In this document: one piece after another, positions 46,929 through 56,925 of the stretch | Position numbering within the stretch: position 1 is the first letter of the stretch | How the letters are laid out: each line of letters opens with the position of its first letter | Source: Strongylocentrotus droebachiensis | Lineage: Eukaryota > Echinodermata > Echinoidea > Camarodonta > Strongylocentrotidae | Assembly: GCA_035222895.1 (NCBI GenBank) | Contig: JAVYIG010006800.1 | Span: 47,584-111,583, forward strand | Direction of reading: 5' to 3' | Length of the DNA stretch: 64,000 nt | Notes under the pieces: generated by a model | Seen by the model: only the letters and a program-made list of their open reading frames with translations | Told to the model about the DNA's origin: nothing | The model's database searches: none | Position numbers and translations under genes: made by a program

Positions 46929-47928
46929 TACAGCGGCATCTAACTCATGAACTCCAAGACTTGTCTGGCAGACAGCAGGGCATTTGAAATGTCACCATAG
47001 GCAACGCGGGAGGCCATCGTGAAAATGTAGTAGATCTAAATCTCTACACAGACTGTCGAGCCTGTAGTTGATCGTATCAAGATTTACCGGTATATTCATC
47101 TCTAGCCCACTTTCTATATCTGAAATCAGCCGAGAAACACGCTGTCTTATATTATCAGTGACAGTATCCATATTAAAATATAAAATGAGATGCTTTCGGT
47201 ATAAGTCCGGCCAGCCCATGCATGCATATTTGTTGTATCGACCTACAGCGTATTGGAGTAGGCCCTAGATTAAAAAGAAAAAAAACCTCGAGGACGCCCT
47301 CTGTTGTCCTTTGAGGGTCAGTTCGTAGATGAGGTGATGTCCTTTTGAGTTTGTCCTTTCTCGTTTTCGTGCTAATTGATGTCTATTTGCTTACCCGTAA
47401 ACCAAAACGCCCTCTGTTGTCCTTTGAGGGTCAGTTCGTAGATGAGGTGATGTCCTTTTGAGTTTGTCCTTTCTCGTTTTCGTGCTTGATGTCTATTTGC
47501 TTACCCGTAAACCAAAACGCCCTCTGTTGTCCTTTGAGGGTCAGTTCGTAGATGATGTGATGTCCTTTTGAGTTTGTCCTTTCTCGTTTTCGTGCTTGAT
47601 GTCTATTTGCTTACCGTTAACCAAAACGCCCTCTGTTGTCCTTTGAGGGTCAGTTCGTAGATGATGTGATGTCCTTTTGAGTTTGTCCTTTCTCGTTTTC
47701 GTGCTTGATGTCTATTTGCTTACCGTAAACCAAAACGCCCTCTGTTTCTTCTGACCTGTACTTTATTTTGCTCTGACCTTTGATTTATTCTTTGTTAATT
47801 GGTCCTTTCTTCTGGGTACTTTGTCTATTTTGCTCTGTCCTTTGTTTGTTTGTATGCTTCTTTGTTTGTTTGTATGCATCTTTGTTTGTTTTTGTGACTG
47901 TTGATATTGGCCCGTATGGCCGCCCATA

Positions 47929-47934
47929 GATATC
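47929..47934. repeat. Target-site duplication, right copy (GATATC)
   Basis: Identical to 14,588-14,593, immediately outside the terminal CCGCCCATA. Confidence 0.75.
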
Positions 47935-48038
47935 ATGTCTGTCATGGCTTTGTGAAACGGTTTGTCCACTTCATGACATCTCCGTAGGTCGCCGACAAAG
48001 ATATGACTGTCATGGAGTTGGTTTCGAGAAACGGCCCC
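47935..48038. mobile_element. Right part of older CAG-flanked element
   Basis: The inverted end GGTTTCGAGAAACGGCCCC is followed by CAG at 48,039-48,041 and pairs with 13,670. It includes GGCTTTGTGAAAC, the partner of GTTTCACAAAGCC in the left part. The 33-kb transposon entered ~100 bp from this end. Confidence 0.7.
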
Positions 48039-48041
48039 CAG

Positions 48042-49124
48042 ACTCCTTCTGACTCGATCTCAATGATGGAGGCAGCCAGTCTTGAGATCAACCTTCTGCT
48101 CAATTAAAGAAGACTGTACAGTTGAATTGTAGCCTATACTTGAATTGTGCACCCAAAGTAAAACATGAGAACTCTTTTCAAAACGGCTTATTTAGGGTAT
48201 TTTCTTTTAATACCAAGCATAGGTGCCATCCACTTTTTTGTTCTCTTCTTCTTTTTTCTTTTCTTTTCCGTGCTTTTGCGGACACCTCTTACACTAATAT
48301 TATCGCATAGCGCTTTTAATCGTCTACATTTAGCCCTTGATTCGCAGCAGATTTTGTAAGTAACAGATTTGCTTGTTTTCCATAACTTTTGATTTCGAAC
48401 AACGTTATCAATAGGATGCAGATGGTATTGTTATGATTTTCTTAGAATAAACTGCAATATGAAATTTAGCACGGATTGTTAGCCTAACTTTTTAGAAGTC
48501 TGAATGGTGAGATTTCTATCTCGCAGTCCCGACTGTTAATTTTGATGGGGTGCAAAACTGCCAAGCCCGGTGCCCAACTTTCAGATCATGACTCATGAGG
48601 CTTTTCTTCTTCCTGTTCTGTACAGTCCACCTCGGGTGTATAGTCGAACTGTAGGCAGTATCTTATGCTAGATGTATTCAAGTTTAGAACCTTACTGTAA
48701 CTTATTGTAGATGTAGATCTATATCAGGTGTGGTATTGATCAGAGAGTTGAAAATGTTGAAGAAATAAAGAATGTGCAGAAATTAATTTGTAAATAGTCT
48801 ACCGGTATGCACTCTTTCAATGCTCTTGTAATTTGTATGTGTGTATTATAATTCTACAACTGCATAACATGCTACTATCTGCTCCCTTTTTCCAGGTGGA
48901 AAATCCTTAGCATTGACTCTCCATGCTTTGCTGGAGACTGAGTGGGAAAATCCTTTGAAACATTATTTTTTAATAAGGATACATAGCCTTGTTATTTGTT
49001 AATACAGTCTCTCGGAAAGAGAAATTCTACCAAGTTCAACTACAAGCAACAAAGCTGTTGACGTCCATCAAGGGTCCCATTGTGGAATTCTGTTTCTTCA
49101 TGTCTATTCAGAGGATCAGTCTGC
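48042..49124 (+). other. Upstream of TBC1D20, probable promoter and 5' UTR
   Basis: A pyrimidine-rich CTTTTTCCAG at 48,887-48,896 could be the acceptor of the exon holding the start codon, which implies a non-coding first exon further upstream. In-frame TGA at 49,059-49,061 precedes the first ATG. No other gene was recognised. Confidence 0.4.
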
Positions 49125-49233
49125 ATGAGCGCTAAACGTCGCCAGCGAACACCCAACGGCAAGAAGACACCTGTCACCACAGACCTCAATGCCACATACA
49201 CTCCTTCACCTACTGCTGCTAAATCACCACAAG
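49125..49233 (+). CDS. TBC1D20: TBC1D20, exon 1
   Basis: First of nine coding exons (49,125-49,233, 50,049-50,234, 50,848-50,925, 51,627-51,721, 52,486-52,577, 53,284-53,385, 54,362-54,503, 56,741-56,925, 57,588-57,804; 1,206 nt, 401 residues, human ~403). All introns are GT..AG and phases agree. TBC1D20 is a Rab GTPase-activating protein, known for Rab1 and Rab18, anchored in the ER by its C-terminus and involved in ER-Golgi traffic and lipid droplets. This exon gives the poorly conserved basic N-terminus (MSAKRRQRTPNGKKTP...). The start is the first ATG after an in-frame stop. The donor is CAAG|GTATTA. Confidence 0.88.
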
Positions 49234-49265
49234 GTATTATGTGGGGTTGTGTGTCCAGAGTCCAG

Positions 49266-49396
49266 GGCAGTGTCTCACGAAACAGTCATGATTACAAGAT
49301 CACCGACATCCCACTGAAATATGTGTATTAAGTCGACACAAGTTTCAATTGGATGTCGTAGAACTTGTACTTATGACGGTTTCATGAAAAGCTGCC
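49266..49396. mobile_element. 131-bp CAG-flanked MITE in TBC1D20 intron 1
   Basis: The ends GGCAGTGTCTCACGAAAC and GGTTTCATGAAAAGCTGCC are inverted, with CAG on both sides (49,263-49,265 and 49,397-49,399). Same length and flanks as the copy at 58,757-58,887. The inner sequence is TGATTACAAGATCACCGACA. Confidence 0.8.
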
Positions 49397-50048
49397 CAGA
49401 CGCTTAACAAAACTAAATCTGTCACTTCTGCTGTTCTATTTTTTTAAAAGTGTGCATCAAATAGCACGAATAATCATAAATATCTTTTCCTTTATACTAT
49501 TGTCAAATGTATGTCTTAAAAGACTGATGAAATTGGATGTTTGTTTGAAATCAACTGTATGGATATTAAACCAACCTGTCTAGACACACACCGTGTGCGT
49601 ATACATCTACCATATGAACTTCTCCCTCTTTATTGTCCCCCCCCCCCAACATAATCAACATTGATTTTTCAATGCTGATTTAAAAAAAATTAAACTCAGT
49701 CCTTTAAATTTTGCAAGTTGTTTGCAAGCTTTAAATTAGTAAGTCTGCTTCACAGTGCTTAGAAAAGTATGCATACACGTATTTAAACAAATTTTGTCAT
49801 TCTGTAAACTTTCGATTATTGAGAGGGGAATTCATGAATCATTTCACAAAAATATATTTTGGACAAGAGGTCAATCAAACATATTTAAAAATATATTGTA
49901 TGTAATGTACATTATTTAAAATACTTCTACAACTACTACTAATAAAATAATGTTTTTATTTAGTGCAATTATACGATGAATCTGCATTTCAAATGCTTTT
50001 ACTCTGCAGTGTTTATGACCATCCACCTATCATTTTCATTCTGTTTAG
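49397..50048. other. TBC1D20 intron 1 remainder
   Basis: AT-rich intron with a short C run at 49,638. It ends at acceptor TTCTGTTTAG (50,039-50,048). No other feature was seen. Confidence 0.5.
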
Positions 50049-50234
50049 GACCCGAATCAGCCAAGAAGGCTAAACTGACAGCTATTTATGCTGCCTTGAA
50101 CTCTGACCCGGTCGATGTTGCAGCGCTCCGCAAATTGGCCATCTCCCGAGGTGGCCTACTTACAGATGAGATCAGACGGAAAGCGTGGCCCAAACTTCTC
50201 AATGTCAATGTCTTTGATCCACCGCCAAAGCTTA
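50049..50234 (+). CDS. TBC1D20: TBC1D20, exon 2
   Basis: Residues 37-98 plus one base. Contains the strongly conserved IYAALNSDPVDVAALRKLAI, then GGLLTDEIRRKAWPKLLNVN, the start of the TBC domain as in vertebrate TBC1D20 (TDEIRRKxWPKLLNVN). The donor is CTTA|GTAAGT. Intron 2 carries an AGC trinucleotide repeat (50,336-50,359). Confidence 0.95.
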
Positions 50235-50335
50235 GTAAGTCAGTTTGTTTTTTCCTTCTCTTTATTATTTCCATCTCTCAAGTTGTCTCATAGCCTCTTG
50301 GGGCACCACACAATGACCCCTATCTTTTTTTCTAG

Positions 50336-50359
50336 CAGCAGCAGCAGCAGCAGCAGCAG
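50336..50359. repeat. AGC trinucleotide microsatellite in intron 2
   Basis: About eight AGC units right after TTTTTTCTAGC. A poly-T run at 50,426 and G run at 50,456 follow in the same intron. Confidence 0.9.
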
Positions 50360-50847
50360 ATCAGGATCTCCCATACAAAATGCATTTATTGGAAGAAAAC
50401 ACATTTATGTGAACCTTCAGAACTTTTTTTTTTTTAAGAGGGTTGTCATGTGAAAGGGGGGGGGGCATTGTTATCGGATGACTACCCCATATTTCTTCTG
50501 TACAAATAGCTTGAGAGTGAACAGAAAGATCTCAAAGCAATTTACCTTTTTTCCTGCCCTTTTGGTTGATGTCCCCCTTTTTCCCAACCCAGTGTTAACA
50601 CACTTGTTAAAAATTAATCATCATGTGATACCTTTTACACTTCCATCATTCACTGTATCTTATTTGTGGTGATACTACCGTATTTGATTATCTCTACTTT
50701 TACTTTATCTTGGTATTGAATGATCAATATATCATTTAATTCATTACATGATTTCATAAACCAATTTCTTAACATCATCAAAAATCACTAAATATGCTTT
50801 TACACATTTCAACACTTTTGATAATTTTATATTTTCTTATTTTCCAG

Positions 50848-50925
50848 AAATGCCAATTGAAGAGCACAGGGACTACAATCAGGTAGTATTAGACGTCAAC
50901 CGGTCCCTCAAGAGGTTTCCTCCAG
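50848..50925 (+). CDS. TBC1D20: TBC1D20, exon 3 (catalytic Arg)
   Basis: Encodes residues 99-124, MPIEEHRDYNQVVLDVNRSL, then KRFPP. R117 in VLDVNRSL is the arginine finger of the IxxDxxR motif (human R105). Acceptor TTTTCCAG, donor CCAG|GTAAGT. Confidence 0.95.
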
Positions 50926-51626
50926 GTAAGTTGAAATATCTTGTTTGGTTTATAAAGTTTGCACAGAGGTTATGTGGACCTCAAACTATTATCTACAATG
51001 TTCCACTTGTAACTTCAATGAAATACATGTAGTGAAAATGATTAACTGATTGGACTTCATTTGTTGTTGTTGTTTTATATTCATTCAGAGTAAGAAATAG
51101 TATACCGGTACTATACTTGTCAAGGCTCCATACTAACTTTTATGGAGGGGGTTTAGATTTTACCGTTTTAGAATTGTTGATATTTTTGGGGGTCTGGACT
51201 GAGATTTTTGGTGTCCCAGGGGACCTATTAGTGTTGAACCCTGGCCAAACTGGACTCGCCATCGACTATTGGAATACTAGTTTGCTGACTGGAGTGTAGT
51301 AGTCTTTATAAAAATCATTTTATATTTTGCTCAGCCTCAATACTGTTTGGGCCTTCACTGGCTTGAACAATGTACATGTGTAAGGTTGTATACTGGGATT
51401 TTAGAAGCTCACAGGACAGCAATATTTGTGCTTCTATGTACATCTTTTAGACTGCACTTACTCTCTACAGATTTGCATTTGGAATATTTGTTGGGAAAAG
51501 AATGATAATTGATCATTTGATGTCAGATATCAAATTACATATACATGTATTTGCCACCAATTTTCTGTGTTTGACAGTGGTATTGTCTTGAACTATTTAC
51601 AATCTTATCCTGTGTTCTTTCTGTAG

Positions 51627-51721
51627 GGATGCAGGATGAACAACGTGAGGTACTACAGGACCAGTTAGTAGATGTTATAGTTAGAGTACTTATCAACAAC
51701 GATCAATTACACTATTACCAG
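51627..51721 (+). CDS. TBC1D20: TBC1D20, exon 4 (catalytic Gln)
   Basis: Residues 125-156, GMQDEQREVLQDQLVDVIVR, then VLINNDQLHYYQ. Q156 closes the YxQ motif (HYYQG) that supplies the glutamine finger of TBC domains. Acceptor TTTCTGTAG, donor CCAG|GTAAGT. Confidence 0.95.
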
Positions 51722-51856
51722 GTAAGTTTTGATTTGTGGCGGTATGATCTTGTTCGATTGAAAGTTTCATTTCATGGTTACATTCTATTTGCTTATTGTG
51801 TTCAGTATTTTCTTTTGACTCCTCTTTATTTATTTCTTTCTCCATTCCACATTCTA

Positions 51857-51858
<2 letters not shown>

Positions 51859-51918
<60 letters not shown>

Positions 51919-51947
51919 TTCTCTCTCTCTCTCTCTCTTTTTCTCTC

Positions 51948-51980
<33 letters not shown>

Positions 51981-52020
51981 CTCTGTCTCTCTATCTCTCT
52001 CTCTCTCTCTCCTTCTCTTT
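51859..52020. repeat. CT microsatellite in TBC1D20 intron 4
   Basis: Long (CT)n with TTTCTC and GTCTGTCTGTC interruptions. A shorter (CT)n lies at 52,363-52,384 in the same intron. Overlapping Ser/Leu-rich frames are artefacts. Confidence 0.95.
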
Positions 52021-52485
52021 AATAGATGTATGATTATTTCATTTTATCTGATTTAGTTTGGGAAGCACAATGTTCAAAGAAACAGTTGTGGTTGATTACA
52101 GAGATCTATAAATTGTTACAACAATGGAAGTAAAAAATCATATGCAAATGAATCGTCTTGTAGATTTTCACATTTCAATATATACTTTTTGTGGTTCATA
52201 ATATAATTACAGAGTGATAATCATGCAGTTCTAACAGTCAGTTTTGAAGTTTTCTTCTTGTTACATATTTGCTTGTCGGGAGCATCAAATTATCTCTTTT
52301 TTAATGATTTCTATGTCATGGAAATGGTGGTAAAGACTAAAAGAGCCATTCCTATTCCTTCCTCTCTCTCTCTCTCTCTCTCTCACGCATTATGACGTTA
52401 TGAATCATTCATTGTACAGAGAAATGGTAGTAAAGAACCATTCCCATTCCTTCCTTTATCCTTTTCTTACTCTCTCTCTCCGTAG

Positions 52486-52577
52486 GGGTATCATGACATA
52501 GTGGTGACCTTCCTCCTGGTGGTAGGCAAAGAGAAGTCTTTCTCTCTCATAGACAAATTATCAACTCATCACCTTAG
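52486..52577 (+). CDS. TBC1D20: TBC1D20, exon 5
   Basis: Encodes GYHDIVVTFLLVVGKEKSFS, then LIDKLSTHHLR, a core TBC segment close to vertebrate TBC1D20 (GYHDIVVTFLLVVGE...LSTHHLRDFMD). Acceptor CTCTCCGTAG follows a natural CT-rich tract; donor TTAG|GTAAGT. Confidence 0.95.
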
Positions 52578-53283
52578 GTAAGTGTACTTGTGGCATGCTG
52601 ACCAGAAGAAATATTTAAAAAGAAGAAAAATCCTTATTTAAAGTGTTGATTTGTTCATATTCATTACCATCAGCACTTTAATAATTTTATATATTTTTCC
52701 ATTTTCTTATGCCATTATAATTCATTTTCTACCTGACATTAAAAGTGATCTGAGGGCAACGTGACCCTGTAAAAGTTCAGGAAGACATGCAATTAAATAG
52801 TGTTCCACTTAGAGAAGTAAAAATGAGCCACATGTTGCCAATTTGCGTTATGGCCCAATCAGTAAAGATCACTAGTTTATGCATATCTGTGTCGCTGCTT
52901 TAAACCATATAAAAGTTTCCGTAAGTTTTCAAAATTTGCTCACATTTTACTTGTTCAGCCAACCAATGTACTAAAAAACATACAATTTATAACTTTATGA
53001 TGACAGTTACTCTTGCTCTACAGTGTTATCGGTAGAAATCATTGTGGAACCCTGTAACAGGGAGAGGATAAAAAACAAGTATATGGAAAAATTATGTTAT
53101 TTTTATTATGTAGTTTTTTAAAGCTTCTACCAACCTTGAATTTTGTGGGCAAGCTTTCGTCCACTCCTGTGGACTTTCTCAAGCTAAGTGATCTGTAACA
53201 CGTTTTCTCAGCGCTGCCTGGTGTTTTGCGATCACTGGACCAAAGATCTTATCTTATTTTGGTTGATGTATTTTATTTCACAG

Positions 53284-53385
53284 GGACTTCATGGATAGGA
53301 CCATGGACCGTACCAAGCACATGCTTAACTACCTCTTGCCGATCGTCAGAAAAGCAAATCCAAAATTGCATGAATTCATGGAAAG
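53284..53385 (+). CDS. TBC1D20: TBC1D20, exon 6
   Basis: Encodes DFMDRTMDRTKHMLNYLLPI, then VRKANPKLHEFMER. Acceptor TTTCACAG, donor AAAG|GTGAGT, phase 2 at the end, completed by A of exon 7. The bases just after the donor start a tandem duplication. Confidence 0.93.
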
Positions 53386-53388
53386 GTG

Positions 53389-53608
53389 AGTTGGAAAGAC
53401 ATTGTTTCTTATCTTATTCAAATTCTTCTTTGATGTAGAAGAAATTGATGCTGTTTTTCTATGAATAGAATAGCCTGGCAAACACCATTCTGCAAGAAGG
53501 GTTGGAAAGACATTGTTTCTTATCTTATTCAAATTCTCCTTTGATGTAGAAGAAAAAGATGTTGTTTTTCCATGAATAGAATAGCTTTGCAAATGCCATT
53601 TTGCAAAG
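53389..53608 (+). repeat. Tandem 110-bp duplication in TBC1D20 intron 6
   Basis: GTTGGAAAGACATTGTTTCT at 53,389 and again at 53,499 starts two ~110-bp units that run through TGATGTAGAAGAAA and CATGAATAGAATAGC with a few differences. Confidence 0.9.
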
Positions 53609-53624
53609 AAAATTTATGGGAGAA

Positions 53625-53815
53625 GAAAAGATGGGCAGACCAACTAGGACATGGGCAGATAACATCAAGCAGTGGATGGGCATGTCACTTGGGTAGCTAA
53701 TTAGAATGGCTCAAGACAGGAAGTTATGGAGAGCCCGTGTCAAGGTTCATTACATTGTCATCCCAACGGCCTCCAAGCTATGGGACATAGAGATAGATAG
53801 ATAGATTTTCTATAA
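53625..53815 (+). pseudogene. LINE 3' end fragment in intron 6
   Basis: One frame reads RPTRTWADNIKQWMGMSLG, stop, LIRMAQDRKLWRARV, matching the C-terminal tail common in animal LINEs (RWxDNIKEWTG.S..EL.RMAQDR..WR). A (GATA)n tail at 53,790-53,806 is typical of such 3' ends. Too short and broken to be active. Confidence 0.7.
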
Positions 53816-53842
53816 GAAACTTTCACTCGTTAAGAAATGTTG

Positions 53843-54230
53843 TCATTAATTTAAGCAACTTGATTCTTTCAATCTTTGTTTACAATTTGTGAACTATCGT
53901 CCCATACCAATCCTTTTCATCTCACTTCTCTCCAATATCTTTGAGCAGATCCGAAGTGGGATACGTGTTTGCCCTTGCCTGGTAGATCACAGTGTAGGGT
54001 CATGTGATCTTGCTGATGGTGTTATTTCTTAGTCATTGCTTTTAACAACTTGATTATTTTAATCATTCTTCACAATTTGTGTAATATCATCGCATACCAA
54101 TCCTTTTCTCTCACTTCTTTCCGATATCTTGGAGCAGATCCGAAGTAGGTACTTAATTTGCCCTAACCTGTTAATCACAGTGCAAAGTCTTGTTCTCAAT
54201 GATTTTGCTGATCTAATTTTTATTTCTTAG
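53843..54230 (+). repeat. Two decayed copies of the exon 7 acceptor region
   Basis: Units 53,843-54,032 and 54,033-54,230 both carry the intron end plus the start of exon 7. They have GAGCAG then ATCCGAAGT at 53,949 and 54,138, each followed by related sequence broken by an early stop (TAG after SEVGYVFALAW; TAA after SEVGT). The true exon 7 is in the third unit, from 54,231. Each pseudoexon keeps an AG acceptor. Confidence 0.9.
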
Positions 54231-54361
54231 TCATTACTTTTGAAAATGCATACTTTCATTCACTGTCAACAATTTGTTTACTAGAATATATCAGGTAACA
54301 ACATTTTTTTTTTTTTCTTCATTTTTTTACTTCTCTCCAATATCTTGCCATTTCTGAGCAG

Positions 54362-54503
54362 ATCCGAAGTGGGTTACGTGTTTGCTCTTGCCTGGCTGAT
54401 CACATGGTACGGTCATGTGCTCAATGACTTCCACAGTATCCTCAGGCTCTATGACTTCTTCCTAGCATGCCACCCTCTCATGCCAGTCTATCTTGCTGCT
54501 GCT
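54362..54503 (+). CDS. TBC1D20: TBC1D20, exon 7
   Basis: Encodes SEVGYVFALAWLITWYGHVL, then NDFHSILRLYDFFLACHPLM and PVYLAAA. WLITWxGHVLxDF and RLYDFFLACHPLMP are near-invariant in TBC1D20. Acceptor TTTCTGAGCAG, donor GCT|GTAAGT, phase 0. Two decayed upstream copies compete at the sequence level. Confidence 0.95.
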
Positions 54504-55002
54504 GTAAGTATTGGTGCTCTCTATCAACATAATAATATTTGCCAAACGGTTTTCATAACACTACAGTCTATTGAGGAAAACGAGTATGGTAAAACCGGTC
54601 ACTCAAAGGTTTAAACTTTTTTGAGGCACTTCTTGATCATTTTGAAGTGCAATTTTTTTAGGGCTTCATATCATATCACCATATCACAGACACTGATAAC
54701 ACGTAGGGCCGTGCATCTCAGATTTAACATTGTTAAACAATCCCTTTAATTTTGGTGTTGTTGTGTTTTTTAAAGATTTAAAAACAGAAATAAATCCAAC
54801 TGAATATCCTGTGGATTGCTTTTCTTCCATCATGAACAATTGGCTGCACCAAATCATTATCATTCAATATGAAACTGATCAGATTTTGCGAGAGCATGAA
54901 TATGAGCCTGGTAAGGAATGGCAGATAAAATATACCTATATTTGGGATTTGTATTTTATTATTTTATCTTCCATCGACTGGAATTCTCTCTGTATGAACG
55001 AT

Positions 55003-55175
55003 CAGTCAGACCTGCTTTAGTGACCACCTGTCTACAAAGACCACATTTTTGTTTCCCTTGAAAATGGTTTCTCATTGAAACATGTAGTATAGGCACTTGT
55101 ACATACAGACCCCCTGCCTATAAAGACCACTTTCTTGTCTCCCCTTGGTGGTCTTTATAGTCAGGTTTGACTGTA
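55003..55175. mobile_element. CAGTCAGACCTG element, intron 7 copy 1
   Basis: Inverted ends CAGTCAGACCTGCTTTAGTG and CAGGTTTGACTGTA with GACCACCTGTCTACAAAG inside. Family as at 19,961. Confidence 0.75.
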
Positions 55176-55432
55176 CTACTTAATGAGAAATTGCATTAAT
55201 CTTCAGGTTCTGAAGCTGTAAGGAGTGTTGCAGCTAAGATCAGGGCCTATCTTTTGAAGATTACCATTCGAGCAGAATCGATTACTAGTTATCCAATCAG
55301 GCGCAAATTTGCAGTCTTCTCTTTCTTTTTTGAAGAGTTGTGCAAATGATATTAATCTAATGTTCAGATAAGGTCAATATTGATCAACGGCAATTCTGTA
55401 TGAGATGCGTTTCTTGTTTACTGAGACCAAGG

Positions 55433-55668
55433 GGGTGTTTCATAAAGATCCTATGTCGGACTTAAATTTGATGGGGAGCCATTTGTAGCCTTAAAATAAA
55501 ATATATTCAAAAGCACAAATTGAAGTATATTTTAGACTTTTCATAAATTCCACATCAAGAAAATGAAATCTCCTTGATAATAGAAAATATTTTTGAAGAT
55601 GCTAATGGCTTTCCATAATTGTTCAGTCCAACTTAGAGTTAAGTTCGACTTAGGATCTTTGTGATTAC
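55433..55668. mobile_element. GGGGGTGTTTCATAAAG element, intron 7
   Basis: The left end GGGGGTGTTTCATAAAGATC is mirrored by CTTAGGATCTTTGTGA, with TAAATTTGATGGGGAGCC inside. It is a truncated relative of the element at 57,858-58,172. Confidence 0.65.
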
Positions 55669-56203
55669 TTTCCATATTCTTTAGATTTCATGTTTGAGAC
55701 ATCAAATACGTGACACAGTCTCACTCTATCACTGGTTCAATTTAAGGGAAAATGTGGATTATTTATGGTAGTGCTATCGAAAGTCTCCTTTTTTCTGTTT
55801 AAAGTTAAAATATTGCAAAAAGATGTATTCCACAGAATTAAATTTAATGTTGCTGTTTTTTTTTTTTTTTTTTTTTTTTTTGGGGGGGGGGTGTTTTTTT
55901 AAAGATGTAAAACAGAAATAAATCAAACTGAATATACTGTGGATTGCTTTTCCTCCATCATGAACAATTGACTGCACCAAATCAATATCATTCAATATGA
56001 ATGTATTGTATACCTTCTCGGTCCACTATCTGATCATACTTTGTGAGAGCATGAAGTCAAGTCTGGTAGGGAATGGCAGATGAAATATATTTGGGATTTG
56101 TGTTTTATTATTTGATCATATCTTCCATTACCTGATCAGATTGTACAAGAGCATGAAACTGTTTCAGGACTGATATTCTCTCTGTATGAACGATTTTGAT
56201 TTA

Positions 56204-56395
56204 TACAGTTAAACCTGTCTATAAAGACCACCCAAGGGAGACAAGAAAAGCGGTCTTTGTAGGCAGGTAATCTTTATGTACAGGCTCCTTTAGTACATTT
56301 CAATGAGAAAACATTTTCAAGGTAAAAAAAAAATGTGGACTTTGTATACATGTGGTCTTTCTACACAGGTGATCACTAAAGCAGGTTTGACTGTA
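56204..56395. mobile_element. TACAGTTAAACCTG element, intron 7 copy 2
   Basis: Inverted ends TACAGTTAAACCTG and CAGGTTTGACTGTA around TAAAGACCACC and GTCTTTGTAGGCAGG motifs. Family as at 19,961. Confidence 0.78.
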
Positions 56396-56740
56396 TATAT
56401 TAGAGACTGAAAATGAGACAAAAGTCACAACCCTAAAATACTTGTTTCATCCTTGTTCTAATGGCTACATAGAGTTTAATTTCAAAAGGAGCTAAATCCA
56501 TTTTTGTAACTTCAGAGAAAAAAGACATTGTTTACCAGGTTTTGTACAGGCGTCTATGAAAAAGTGATATTAGAAGATGCATTTTTTCATAGTTGCTCCC
56601 AAAATTTAGGTAAATAATTTTGTTGAAAGATGGGTACTTAAGTGAACAATTTCTGATATCAACTCAAATTTCATTAAAAGTGGATTTAGCTCCTTTTGGA
56701 ATTAAGCTCTTCATATACCCTTTATCACCCCGCCCTTCAG

Positions 56741-56925
56741 ATTGTGCTAGAGCGTGAAGCTGATGTCCTAGCCGTGGAGTGTGACATGGCGTTCGTCCAC
56801 AGTCTCCTGTCCCGGATACCTGATAACCTACCGATGGAGGAGCTTGTCATCAAGGCGGGAGATCTCTTTGTGCAATACCCACCCCACGAGATGGCCAAAG
56901 AAGCACAGCTACAGTACAATAAGAG
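56741..56925 (+). CDS. TBC1D20: TBC1D20, exon 8
   Basis: Encodes IVLEREADVLAVECDMAFVH, then SLLSRIPDNLPMEELVIKAG and DLFVQYPPHEMAKEAQL, the post-TBC helical part (vertebrate MASVHHLLSQIP..LP.E.LI..AGDLFVQFPPSELA). Acceptor CGCCCTTCAG, donor AGAG|GTAGGA. Confidence 0.95.

Larger units (their letters stand above)
14594..47928. mobile_element. 33.3-kb IS3EU-like DNA transposon with 3.6-kb inverted ends
   Basis: The ends are TATGGGCGGCCATACGGGCC and its exact inverted copy, flanked by 6-bp GATATC. The arms (14,594-19,472 and 44,310-47,928) match at very high identity once a 1.26-kb insertion in the left arm is removed (3,615 against 3,619 bp). The interior holds an intact spliced DDE transposase gene on the plus strand and a HECT ligase fragment on the minus strand, plus many secondary insertions. 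From memory, IS3EU elements have 6-bp duplications and TAY..RTA termini, which fits. The size is extreme for a cut-and-paste element. Near-identical arms, a perfect duplication and an open transposase suggest recent insertion or recent homogenisation of the arms. Confidence 0.82.
44310..47928. repeat. Right terminal inverted repeat
   Basis: Inverted copy of the left arm without the 1,258-bp insertion. It carries the G/C-run element (44,953-45,330), the foldback with telomere-like repeats, exon 1 copy, four 109-bp units (about 47,300-47,745; one unit has an extra AATT) and the terminal CCGCCCATA. Length 3,619 bp, against 3,615 for the left arm without its insertion. Confidence 0.92.
54750..56200. 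repeat. Segmental duplication inside intron 7
   Basis: The block GTTTTTTAAAGAT.TAAAACAG..CCATCATGAACAATTG.CTGCACCAAATCA at ~54,765-54,905 recurs at ~55,892-56,060 with the same order. Each is followed by CTGTATGAACGAT and a TACAGTCAAACC-type element, so a ~1.1-kb unit was probably duplicated. Confidence 0.75.

Noticed and set aside
14594-47928. Maverick/Polinton, because of size, long inverted ends and 6-bp duplication
   Set aside because: Ends are not AG..CT, and no polymerase B, capsid, protease or ATPase frames are present; the integrase is of the WHIDGxHKLIRW transposase type.
51629-52033. 134-codon frame beyond TBC1D20 exon 4
   Set aside because: Only the first 31 codons are exon; the rest runs through the donor GTAAGT into a CT microsatellite.
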